The notes beneath the pieces are model-generated. The model was given only the letters and a program-made list of their open reading frames with translations, had not been told where the DNA came from and did not search any database. From positions 310,001-374,000 of the forward strand of contig JADWQD010000010.1 of the NCBI GenBank assembly GCA_016110215.1: a stretch of DNA of 64,000 nt, read 5' to 3'. This document shows, in pieces, positions 53,891 through 64,000 of the stretch. This DNA is from Capronia americana (Eukaryota; Ascomycota; Eurotiomycetes; Chaetothyriales; Herpotrichiellaceae). Both the position numbers and the translations under genes were made by a program. Position 1 is the first letter of the stretch. Every line of letters starts with the position of its first letter.

Positions 53891-55621
53891 GCTCGCTCGG
53901 TATGAGACTCTCGATGTGTTGTATGCAGAACCGGTGGGCTCGTACTGAGTATGCTTGACGTGTTTCTTGGAGTCGCAGTCCCAGGAGGACGAGGCGCTGG
54001 TGGCACTGCTCAACGACTTGCTGAGCTGTTAAATGGTTTCGATTTGGTTGTCCGTGTAACGTGAGAGTTTACAGAATCTGCGCGTGCTTGCGCGGACGGC
54101 AATTGGACCCCGCGCTGGTGTCTTCCCCACCACACAAAGGCTCAGGTCCTGCTTCGCTAAGTATAACTCATGCCTGTTTGGCAGCACAAAAATTCAAAAA
54201 TAGGCCAAAAAAAGTTCCTTGATTGAGAGGAGTCTACTGCAGTGTTAGAATCTATCATCACGGGCAACGCGAGAAAGATGCTTACGGGATTCGAACCCAC
54301 GAGGTTTCCCACTGCGGTTCATGTACAGGAGACCTAAACACAGCGCCTTAAACCACTACTAGGCATTAGAACGGGTAGTAAAAGAAGGACTTGAAAAGAT
54401 GTGAATTACCTCGGCCATCCTCCCGGGAGAAATTAGGGTGAAATTTTGGACATCAAAATAATATACACTGCATTCTTGCACACGACATGGTGGGGAGAGT
54501 CGGGCATCTCCGGAAGGGAGCAGGTGACATCAGTGAGGGAAGCTCTACGGAGGACATAGGCGAGCATAGGGCTTGGACGCCCCGAGTCCTCCCAGTCATC
54601 GGCGACTTCGGGACTACAGCGCGGTCCCGGTCTCCTGATGGAAATTGACTCACTTCCCTCGAAGTAACTCGTACATGCTCCTCCATCCTTTGTTCCTGGA
54701 ACATTTTAAAAAGGCTCATAGAGTTTTAGGGTTCAGGTTTTGAATCGTTACTTCATTTGTCTATCGTATACGGTTTAAGCACTGAAGGCAGGGCTGTTGA
54801 TTCGACGTCCCCCATGTGTCCTACAACCGTCCCGTGACGTGAATGATCGTGATTTTTCCAAGGCCTTGTGACCTCGCATCAAGCACCTGCTCGGCCGGAG
54901 GGAATCCCCTCACAAGGCAATCCCTCTGACATCGCCACAAGGGATCGTCAAAGAGCTGCCGTAGGCGTTGTCTCGGCCTGGTCTCCCGTCCATATGCGGT
55001 CAGTTTTGAGCTTCGATCTGCAGATTCGAGTTCTCTTTCTCGCCCGTTTTGTTAGATCGACACTCGCCATTCCGAAAGCTGCGGTCGGATATGACTAGAG
55101 CGGTTGACCATCAGAGTTACTTTGTTGCGGCTCAGATTGCAAATGCTTGGACCGTGGCTGATCTTCATCGGATTCGGGTAATGCTGGGTTCTGAGTCCAC
55201 CACCAGGTCGAAAGTCTTGAGGCTCCGAGGCTGCGGCGAAGCGCGGGTGGTTGGGAGCGGCAAATCGCGTCGGCGTGCCGGATAGTTTTACCGCACGGGA
55301 CGGACCTCGCTTTGAGAAACATGCAGATCCTCCCTTTGCGAGCTGCGAGCTTTTTGCATCTTTGTCATAATGAAATGCTCTGGTTGCGAGCAATGAATGC
55401 GAGAAATGCGAGGCAGTTCAGGGCCGGCTCGCCGTCCTCTTGAGGCTTCCTGAAAGATGATGCGCGTTCATTTTGCCGTTGTTGAATGCAAGTGTTCGCT
55501 AAGAAAAGGCTTTTGGGTTTGGTCGTCAAGGGTATATGTCATGATTGTTGCTGTGCGTGCCGTTCGTCCAATATTTTCAAGGTCGTATGTCGTTCGCCCG
55601 GAGGGAGAAGCAGAGCTGTAC
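53891..55621. other. intergenic region around the tRNA-Leu-like gene
   Basis: Apart from the tRNA-like gene at 54277-54367, no protein gene is supported in this 1.7-kb stretch. The minus-strand frames at 54453-54719 and 55052-55393 show no domain. Confidence 0.5.
54277..54367 (-). tRNA. tRNA-Leu (anticodon TAG) with short intron, possibly degenerate
   Basis: Reading the minus strand, the B box GGTTCGAATCC, the T stem-loop, a type-II variable arm (GGG-AAA-CCT) and an A-box-like GTGGTTTAAGGCG are present. The anticodon loop TTTAGG gives anticodon TAG, and a roughly 15-nt intron follows the purine after the anticodon before the 3' stem CGCAG. This is the normal intron position, and the long variable arm fits leucine. 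The 5' end is weak: the acceptor stem has one or two mismatches and the D-stem 5' strand looks about three bases short. It is either a degenerate copy or my 5' boundary is off. Confidence 0.6.
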
Positions 55622-55849
55622 TCACTTCTTGCCGCCTGACAAGAGGCGAGAGAGCCGTTTCCGTCGGGGCTTCCGCTCGACAGGTTCACAGTCACCACTC
55701 GACGAACTGGTGCTTCTCGAGCTGGCTTCAGATGATTCTCGACCTCGAGACATGTCGGCAGCGCCTATGATATCCTCCAGCCGGACATCGTCTTGAGGAG
55801 ATGTTGTCTGATAACCCGGCTCGAGGATCTCGGTGAATTTGGAAGGCAT
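55622..55849 (-). CDS. small Ser-rich protein with basic tail, unknown
   Basis: A 75-residue frame starting MPSKFTEILEPGYQ, a start resembling small hypothetical proteins of Pezizomycotina. A Ser-rich middle (SSEASSRSTSSSSGD) and a basic C-terminus RKPRRKRLSRLLSGGKK follow. No signal peptide or membrane segment. The stop codon TGA lies inside a perfect donor (AAGTGAGT), so the transcript may be spliced here and the protein may be longer. I found no convincing downstream exon. Function unknown. Confidence 0.5.
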   Translation of the reverse strand: MPSKFTEILEPGYQTTSPQDDVRLEDIIGAADMSRGRESSEASSRSTSSSSGDCEPVERKPRRKRLSRLLSGGKK

Positions 55850-57640
55850 TGTAGCGAAACTGTGGCCTGTCCTGGATAGAACAGGGTTGGTTGTATGCTT
55901 CTTTGTAAGCGTTGCCAACTGTGTGTATTCCAGAACCAGAGCCTCCGAACGAATGTCAATGAGGATCAAAAGTAGCACGCACGACGAATGTTATAATCAT
56001 GGAAGGAAAGAGCCGGGTTCGACAGCGGCGGTCCTCGTCCTGTTATTTCTGTCCATTTTCGTCCACGGCACACGATCACGTTCCGCCTGTTCTGCAGAAT
56101 TTGCTCGCGTCGGTTCACCCCCTGGTCAAGTGTTTGGAAACCAATAGAGGCTCAGGTGGCTTTGACGCCGCTTCGTCATTCCCCTCCTCCATTGACTTCC
56201 CCGGGATGGAAAGGATCGGTGTTACCAGTAGTCTGGCTAGACCCTCAAGGGCCTGAGCCGAGGCGCGACGTGTCCATAGCAGTGGAACCCAAGTCTTCAG
56301 GGTCCTACAGTTGTGGCGCTCGTGGGCGCCCGAGCCCCCTCAGAGGTTGAGAGCTTCCCAGGATCGGCCGCCTAGAACCAGGCATCACAAGGGATATTCA
56401 AGGAATAAAACGTGGCCACGGTAAGAGTTGCTCTGTAGCACTCAGAAGCGTACGAATTCACAATCAAGCCACGTCGGCCGAAGGAAGATCACCCGCAACA
56501 CACGAAATCTGCCTGCTGGGCGATGGGGCATGCGGGGAGTCTCATGCGAATGCCGAGGGCGCCTTCTCACGCATCTCGCACTTCGACGGTGGCTAAGCAA
56601 CTGCTAGGCAGACCAAATACTGTCCGGTTGAGTTGGCGACAAGGCATTGCCGTTTTAGGCTCAAGCTTGCCTCCCAGGGTGAAACCCCTCGAGTCGCTGT
56701 CCGTGGTCGCTTTGTTCACCAATTGCTTGAGCTTGTTTGGCTTTCACACAGAGCTGGTTGCGGCTTTACGGAGCTCGACCTCTGGCGCCTACACCGTGTT
56801 AACTGCCGTATCACTTTTATGTCTATGGATTGTCGAGCGGCTCGGATACGCAGGAGTAAGGGGGCGAAATTGTGGTGGCACTTGACCTTCGGCTCTCACA
56901 ACAATACTCTGTTCTATCCACGCGTACAAGGCGGACTTGCATACTACGGGGTTGACAAATGGCTTATTTCGGCTGACTGTGGTCTTCGTGATGCTTGCGA
57001 AGAGACAACAGCAGGTTGACTTTTCGGCAGGCTCGCTCCAGCGTAGCAATAGTGCATTGAGCATGCTTGCTAATGCAACCGCTGTGGGCTTGATAATCCC
57101 TCGCTGCATCCTATCACTGAGGAGCACCAACACCTTCTGTTGGGCGTGAAGGAATATATTCACACCGTACTTCCTCATCGACGATTGGCCCGTACCTTGT
57201 ACACCCTGGATTGAAGCTTCTTGCTATCTTGGAGGATTCTCGTGACCAAACTTCTGGAGGGGTGACTTTTTACCAACATGCTTGGCTCGGTCGCTGCTCA
57301 TCCGATGGACGCCGAATGAACGCGCCAACGCGTCCTCACTTCACTTCTCGGTAGACTTTGGCTTCGCGATGGAGGTGATAGCTGGCCAAGCCCATTTGAA
57401 CACGCCGTCCTCTGAACTGTCTGCTGGTTGGCCTATCTCATGCGAGTCGGTCAGGCGCGTACTTTCAGACTTTCTCAAGACAAAATGTTGCGCACGTCTT
57501 TCAAGAAGTTCCTCGGCCTGCTTGCTGGCGTGTCCAGGCAAGATGAAGTAGGCATCGCGTCATGTCCGTGATGAGATGCTTGCCATGGTAAGTCGCTTGC
57601 GGTTTTGCTCTGGGATTCCTTGAGTATCAGTGCTCGTAAG
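55850..57640. other. 1.8-kb intergenic region, nothing recognised
   Basis: No protein family or RNA gene is recognised on either strand. The longest frames (about 129 codons) overlap on opposite strands near 56633-57178 and have no domain. Confidence 0.45.
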
Positions 57641-58129
57641 CTATTCCTCCATCTTGGTGTCGGGCCCTTCCCCATTCATCTCAACGCCTTTGGCGGCAGA
57701 GATCCACAGAACATTGTTGCATCTAGTTCACCTGGCTGTCAGCGTTTTTCGCGCCACTGAAATTCTCGATTTACCGTACCTGATGAGAACCTGCCCCAAA
57801 GTACCGGTGTGTTTCCTGTCGATATACTCCTCTGTGTTCGAGAGCTGGATGTTCATGTACGAATCAACGCTGATAAGGCGGCCTTTGTATTCTGTTTGTC
57901 CCCATTTTAAGCGGATGATGACTTCCTCGTTGATCCTGCAGAAAACGGCCATTAGATATCCTATACACATATTTCCAAAGCTTGGAGTATTGTAGGCGAT
58001 TCGGGCGCATCTGGCAACGGGGGTGGATAACGTACAAGCTCTGGAGCAAAGGCCGTGGGTTAAGAGGAGTGAACTGCAACAAGTTAGCTGCAGGCTGCAG
58101 GAGACTCGGACAGAGAAACCTACATTCAT
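57641..58129 (-). CDS. small nuclear ribonucleoprotein F (SmF)
   Basis: Four exons on the minus strand, 58124-58129, 58036-58073, 57780-57935 and 57641-57722, give 93 residues. The first coding exon is only ATG AAT. Splicing yields NFTPLNPRPLLQSL, the Sm1 motif VIIRLKWGQTEYKGRL...VDSYMNIQLSN, and the Sm2 motif VLIRCNNVLWISA. SmF is one of the seven Sm-ring proteins of spliceosomal U1, U2, U4 and U5 snRNPs. Intron 3 carries a GCTGAC branch point, and all phases agree. In Sm2 the usual Ile-Arg-Gly is Ile-Ser-Ala. The acidic C-terminal tail MNGEGPDTKMEE is short, as in relatives. Confidence 0.92.
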
Positions 58130-58349
58130 TGTGTCGTTCGCTCTGCCTGATATGGTGGTGACCGCTTCAAACAATAGTTGCAATTGTAGAGAAGTTTCGT
58201 GGTGAGTGATCTTGGAATTAATTGTTGTTCGCATCGCAGCTGCATTCGACTATCCTATTGCAAGCGAAAAAGTCATGCCAAGCAAATTCACTAGCTGACA
58301 AGGCTGGCACCCAGCCTTGCCGTCTCATCCGCTACTTGCGTCTAGAAGC

Positions 58350-59177
58350 CTACGCTCGCCTGATATCCCATTTGATATCCTTAATGCTCACTTCCTCGCC
58401 GGCCTTTTCATCATAGTCAAACCACTCTCCCTCCGACAGGTCGATCCCGGTGAATTTTGTCCCTGACTCAACCCCAGTAGCCTCCCACTCGCCCTAGATG
58501 AAAGTCAACCTCATGCCAAGGAGACTTTGAACTGACGCAACGACATACATCTGGCTTGAAATCTGTGAATTCTAGACCTCGACAGTCGATCTCAATGAGA
58601 TTCTTGGCTCTTGCTGGCGAGTTTTGTTCGTACTTTGCTGGAGCCGCCTTGATGGTAGCGCTTGATTCTCTCTGAATAGTTTACCCTCCTATCAGTAACT
58701 GGAAGGCCCTCAAATAACAACAAATGGTCTTTGACACAGACCTTGCAGTTCTTGCACTTCCACACAAAGTTTGCTTCTCCTCGGCTGCCTGACTGTTCAT
58801 TCATCTCCTAGAATTCTCGAGTCAGATGCTGGGACGCTCGATTCATTCTGGAAAGAGCTGAAAGCAGTCGCAACATCAATGCCCGTGCTGCGATGGGAGG
58901 GCGTAAACTCGCTGCTTCTAGCAGACTACCAGGGTACCGCAAGCCAATTGTCATGCCCAGAGCAGACTTACATGACGACTGACGCCGACCCAGTTGGCAT
59001 GAATCTCGCGACACGAAGTACATTGAACTTTGAATGTGTAATAGTAAGGTGATTCAGTGGTGTCGGATGGAACGAGGTCGGTCACGCTGGTCAAGGATCA
59101 GTCTTGGGCAGGAATTGGTTCGGCTTGTTCTCAACACCCTACCCTTCTAAATCTGCAGTCAGAGCCAAAGCTAGCAT
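58350..59177 (-). CDS. CZIB/DUF866 (UPF0587) CxxC zinc-binding protein
   Basis: Five exons on the minus strand, 59143-59177, 58972-59086, 58807-58742, 58671-58549 and 58493-58350, give 160 residues, the usual size for the family (human CZIB, yeast YCR090C). Introns are 56, 164, 70 and 55 bp with in-phase junctions; intron 3 uses a GTCTGT donor. The two zinc-binding CxxC pairs are CTSC (in FKVQCTSCREIHANWV) and CKNC (in ANFVWKCKNCK). The C-terminal LIEIDCRGLEFTDFKPDGEWEATG and FTGIDLSEGEWFDYDEK are family hallmarks. The molecular role of the family is not settled. It is divergent from the DExH helicase, with 279 bp between starts. Confidence 0.93.
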
Positions 59178-59456
59178 TTTGGTAACCGGCAACCAGGGCA
59201 ATTTGGTCGTTTCTGGATTTGCATCATTGGTGGTGAATGATGGATGACTTTCCAGTGAAGAGCAAGCGCATGGAAAGACGTCATTTGAAAACTTTCTGGT
59301 GTAGCCTGGTAACTTGTGAAGGTCTGACTCCTCCAAACAATCAAAGAGACCAAAACTTTAAAGTCTACCGCAGAGGCTACTAGAGCGTCGCTTGCACCTC
59401 AGTCTCAGAGCAACGTCTTGGATATCGTGCCTTAGTCGTATCCGGAGTCACTTACC

Positions 59457-62400
59457 ATGGCCCCGAAAAAGAAAAAGAAGCCCGCAGCGAATCCCGCTCG
59501 AGGCTTCGCCACCACGTCTCTGCCCTCCAAATCGAAGACGGTAGCTAGGCTTGACGATGCTCCCGTCGCCCCTGATGAACAGTCGCGGGAAGCAGACAGT
59601 CACACACCCGTTCCTGCCGGCAAAGACCCAGCAGATGCAGAGGGCGAACAATCTACAGGAGGCCTACAGATCCAAGATATGAGTCCCGAGGAGCTCGAGG
59701 CACATCTGGAGAATTCCGAATTAGAAGCAATGCTCGACAAGTATGGTGCGAGGGCTATCACTGGCGCCCGCCGTCAGGTAACCAGGCTTGAGACGGAACG
59801 GCGTCAACTACGCCTTCAAACCCAGAAACTCTCCACTTACAACTGGCTGCCGGAAGAGATGATCCGTGAGCTATTTGAATCGGCTAATGAAGATGAACTT
59901 GCCACATCGGCTGCAGGTCATGTCAATCTACATGGAATTGACGAGGAGAACCTCGTCGTGGATCTATGGACCTTGGAAAGAGTCCTACGATCCTTGCACT
60001 TTCCAAAAGTCTCTGAAGCCATTGCTTATATTGCAGAACTTGCACTTTCCAATCAAGTGACACCTATTGTCGACTCTGTGCCTGGCTTGGCCGAGGCTCT
60101 ACAATGGTATGCCGGCAATACTCAGTCCGACGATCTCACCAACTATGAGCAGACAACTACCACGAAGACAGAGCGAAGCGGTGGGAGCACTCCGGCTCAA
60201 ATCCTATCTGGTGAGTAAACTGGTTTTGCGATGTTTCGACAGCCTTTTCCGTCCATTTTAGACTTGAGGGAGTCAAAGCAGACATCCTCGGCAGTGTTTT
60301 CCGGAACTGAATGCACGGGAGGTGGAGACATGGAATTGCTGTCGTATACTGAATTTCCCACTTTCCTCCACTCCGAGGCTGTGTTCGGAACGCTGACAAG
60401 AATATAGAACCAACGACTGCTGCTCAGAGCAGACAAAGCCCTGCTTCAACTCCTGCAGAGCTTTCGGAAGCAGATGACAATTCCCTACCTTCTTCAGACA
60501 GCGCGGAAGAAGACGATCCCGCCAAGCTGACTGAGAAATACACCCAGATCCAATCGCAGATATGGAATGCACAGAACCAAGGCTTCAACGACGGTGGGAC
60601 TAAGCCGCCCATGAAAGAGAGAAGAATGATCAGGTTAACCCAGAAGTTGCAACAAATACGTCGTGATCCACTCTTCGACGAGTGGGAAGCAGAAGCTCAA
60701 TGGAGAGCTAACTTGCTGGAACTCCAGGCCGTGCAACAGCAGCACATGCGTGCTGCTGCTGCGCGGCGCCGAAAGGAGAAGAAACAAGCACTTGCTGAAG
60801 AGACGGGAGACGCCGACACCGAGGCAAAGGAGGTAATGTTGGGAGATCGCCAGGTGGATGACGATGGTGATGCCCTCCTGGGAGGCATGTTCGGAGAATC
60901 TGAAGATGCTCCCTGCGCCGGAGAAAATCAAATCGCCTCTCAGAGCCCGGTCAAGGTGCTTGATCTTCCAAAATGGACAGGCTTGCCACCGAGGAGACTG
61001 TTGGAAGAACTGTGCAAAACTTACGATTCGAAATCTCGAGTTCAATTACGAGCTCTGGTCCAAACTTCACATTCAGCCAGACACAAATTGGAAATCTCCT
61101 GGGCCGCCGACATCATGCCCGAAGCTCACACGCTGGCCGCTCTACCGCCCGGAATCTCCGCGCAAGTAACCGAGCGAAACTGGAAACTGGAGATGAGAGA
61201 CATTGCTGCGGCAAACGCCACGCAGTCCGAGGCTTACATCTCTACTCTGGCACTGTTTTTGGTCTCATCACTGGGCGCGGGCGAGGCAAGAGCTACTGGC
61301 CGGCTGCCAACTGTCTGGCGAGATCTACTGAAGGACTTGAGTGCCAGCAAGCAAAGCCTGGTCAATGAGGAACATAAGGCGGCCCTGCGTCGGCTGCGGG
61401 CACTCATTCACGAGACACAAGACAGGCTGAAGCAGCCACGGAACCACCCCTCCGTTTCTCGCACACAAGCCCTGAACATTCCGACAGAGCGCCGTCGGCC
61501 ACGACCGCCCACCGCAATGAAGATGAGCGCGGAGCAGGTATCCAAAGAATGGAGCTCTCGAATTTCTCGTCCATCGTTCATGCAAATGCTCGAGGTCCGT
61601 CAACAACTTCCAGTGCACCAGTACAAGGACAGAATCCTATCGTGTATCGATGAAAACCCGGTCAGTGTGATCTGTGCAGAAACCGGCGCCGGGAAGTCCT
61701 CTGGTATTCCCGTTCTGATTTTAGAGCAAGAATTTGCTTCCTCTCGAGACTGTCGCATACTGGTCACTCAACCGAGAAGGATCTCAGCTGTTACACTGGC
61801 CAGGCGGGTGTCCCAGGAGCTTGGAGAGAATCGAAATGACATTGGGACCGCCCGATCTCTGGTCGGGTATGCTATACGGTTGGAGAGCACTACCAGCAAC
61901 TCAACAAGAATCACATATGCTACTACGGGTGTTCTGCTCAGGATGTTGGAAGAGTCTCCAGATCTTGACGAATTGGACTATCTCATCCTTGATGAGGTGC
62001 ACGAGCGGACGATGGACCTGGATCTACTATTCATTGCATTGCGAAAGTTACAGAAGCGGCGGAGTGGCCTGAAGATTGTCCTCATGTCAGCCACCGTCGA
62101 CGCGAAAAAGTTTTCCGATTACTTTGATGGCGCACCCGTGCTGGATCTCCCTGGGAGGACGTTTCCAGTTGATGTTAGGTTCTTGGAGGACGCAGTTGAA
62201 GCCACCAACGATTTGACCGGCGTCAATGACAAAGCCTTGGTCGTTCAAGACGAAAGTATGGACTTCGATGAACAATATGCCAACGACAGGGGCCGAGCTA
62301 TCATTGCGGAACCAGCGAAGTACAGCAGCCAAACGCAACGTACAGTCGCCAACATGGATGAGTATCGAATCGACTACAACATCATCGCCAAACTCGCTGC

Positions 62401-63982
62401 ATGTATTGCTACAAGACCTGGATATGCAAAGTACAGTGCCGCCATCCTAATCTTCATGCCGGGCATAGGCGAGATGCGACGTCTCCACAGCCTTCTCCTA
62501 TCTATGGACACGTTTAGTCGCGGCTGGGTTGTCCACCTGCTGCATTCCACCTTCTCGACCGAAGAACTCGAGCGAGCATTTGAGCGGCCTCCGCAGGGTC
62601 ACCGAAAGATCGTCATCGCCACCAACATCGCCGAAACGGGCATCACCATCCCCGACGTGACGGCCGTGATTGACACGTGCAAGGAGAAGGTCATGCGGTT
62701 CGATGAGCGTCGGCAGCTATCCCGGCTAACGGAGGGTTTCATCTCCCGTTCATCTGCACGTCAGCGAAGAGGTCGAGCCGCTCGTGTTCAGGATGGTCTC
62801 TGTTTCCACCTTGTTACCAAACACCGACACGACAATCTGATGCTTGAACAACAGGTCCCGGAAATGCTTCGGTTGGGCCTGCAAGATCCGATGTTGCGCA
62901 TCAAAGTCTGGGACCTGGGCTCTATTGAGGAGACCCTCAACGCGGCCATTGATCCGCCTTCACGAAAGAACATTCTCAGGGCAATCGAGAAGTTGAAGGA
63001 CGCAGGTGCATTGACCAAGACCGAGTCGCTCACCTGTCTGGGCCAGCAGATCGCAAAGCTGCCTCTGGAGGTCTCGTTGGCAAAGCTCGCAATCTTCGGG
63101 GTGATCTTCAAATGCCTGGATCCTGTGCTGACCATGATCGCCTTCTTGACTTCCAAGTCGCCCTTTCTGCCGGCGCCGGCTTCGGCCACTGGCGGGCAAG
63201 TCAACGCGCGACGCACCTTTAGCAGAGGCGAGTCCGACCTCTTGTCCTCGCTCAACGCATACGAGAGCTGGAAGAAGGCCAGACTGGCTCGGAAGGGCCA
63301 AGACTTCTGCCGCAAGAATCACATCAGCGACCAGACAATGGGCCAGGTCGAAGAGCAGAAGATTCAGCTGCTGGTGTACCTCGTCGACGCTCGCCTCGTC
63401 ATCCTCGACCCTGAGGAACGGGCGAATCTGAACCGGGCGCGTGCGTACCACGGCTCCAGCCCACCCAGCTACAGCATCTCCACCCGGTACAACCAACCCG
63501 TGTCCGACCGTGCGCTTAACGCCATAAGCGCAATGGCGCTCTACCCGCGCATCCTCATGCGCGAAGGCAAAGGCTGGCGCAACGTCTACACGAACCAAGT
63601 CGTCTCTCTGACGTCCCAGTCGGTCAATCACCCCTCCCACTCCGCCAGGCCGCCGCGCTGGCTGTCCTTCTACGAAGCGATGCAAAACACCCGGTCCGGC
63701 AACCTGAATGTGTTTGAGACTTCGGCAATCCCCGAGTCCGCCCTCGCGATCCTGCTAGGCAGCGAAGCGGAGTTCAAGTTCTACGCGGGCGTGATGGTCT
63801 TGGATGGCGGTAAGGTCAAATTGAGCGTGAGGCAGTGGAGCCAATTACTGGCAATCAAGATCCTAAGGGAGAAGATCGAGAAGGTGTTGCAACAATGTTA
63901 CAGCGCGCCCGGCAGGGAAATGGGCGAGCAAGATCGGAAATGGTTGGATCTTTGGTTGAGGATCGAGTCGGCGCAGGAATGA
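59457..63982 (+). CDS. DExH-box RNA helicase, DHX29/Ucp12-like
   Basis: Two exons, 59457-60210 and 60408-63982 (197-bp intron, junction codon GAA), give 1442 residues. The N-terminus is lysine-rich (APKKKKKPAANPARGF), and a helical region with a UBA-like segment around 140-200 and a long coiled, charged linker follow. The helicase core has motif I AETGAGKSSGIP (about 675), motif II DEVHER (about 780), motif III SAT, ATNIAETGITIPD (about 988) and a motif VI variant QRRGRAARVQDG (Ala for Gly). The winged-helix, ratchet and OB-fold C-terminal domains of the DEAH/RHA family follow. Relatives include mammalian DHX29, which assists 48S initiation complex formation on structured 5' UTRs, and yeast YLR419W. 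A translation-related role is inference. Confidence 0.92.
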
Positions 63983-64000
63983 GTCATGAGGCGCAGCGCA

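Noticed and set aside
1..64000. CRISPR arrays, IS elements, retrotransposon or viral copies
   Set aside because: Tandem repeats present are short and contiguous without spacer arrays, and no transposase, reverse transcriptase, integrase or capsid-like frame was recognised.

Overview
This is a nuclear fragment from a filamentous ascomycete (Pezizomycotina). The introns are short (mostly about 48-125 bp) with GTRNGT-type donors and CTNAC-type branch points. Several family types are characteristic: a fungal DUF3425 bZIP, an AreA/NIT2 GATA factor, a DUF6594 protein, a DASH Dad1 subunit and an LCB3-type phosphatase. The protein flavour resembles Eurotiomycetes, possibly a black yeast (Chaetothyriales), but that is inference. 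I see no prokaryotic, viral, CRISPR or intact transposon signature.

Layout. 0.5-16.6 kb is gene-dense: an FLC/TRP-like membrane protein, a DUF3425 bZIP regulator, a 1087-residue protein of unknown function, a secreted CREG-like protein, a small conserved protein, the pre-rRNA factor Ipi1, and a roadblock/LC7 protein. 16.6-23.2 kb is a 6.6-kb block without a convincing gene. It lies upstream of an areA-type nitrogen regulator (23.2-26.1 kb), whose GATA finger and C-terminus are intact. 27.2-42.4 kb is an accessory-looking stretch: a peroxisomal (SKL-ending) monoamine-oxidase-like flavoenzyme, an orphan disordered protein, an alpha/beta hydrolase of the polyketide-transferase type, a GST-like protein with an Arg/Pro repeat leader, a short-chain dehydrogenase lacking the YxxxK catalytic pair, and a Ulp1-type protease with Asn at the triad Asp position. 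Tandem repeats are common here. 44.0-47.4 kb holds a divergent pair: a long-chain-base phosphate phosphatase and the Rho4 GTPase. 49.4-51.9 kb holds a convergent pair: a spliced cysteine-rich gene not matched to any family I know, and a DUF6594 membrane protein. 53.2-64 kb holds Dad1, an intron-bearing tRNA-Leu-like gene, a small basic-tailed protein, SmF, a CZIB/DUF866 zinc protein, and a DHX29-type helicase.

Most genes are unrelated housekeeping loci. Functional grouping is weak. The hydrolase, GST and SDR neighbours could belong to a detoxification or small-molecule locus, but no PKS, NRPS or terpene synthase backbone lies in the window. RNA biology recurs (Ipi1, SmF, the DExH helicase), without evidence of co-regulation.

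The strongest candidate for something undescribed is the 49.4-50.5 kb gene. A three-exon model with consistent phases leads from a Ser/Pro 7-residue repeat into an exact C-x2-C-x3-C-x-C repeat array. That array continues in the same frame beyond a TAA codon. Exon boundaries for all spliced genes were deduced by hand from splice signals, phase and family conservation, without transcript data.
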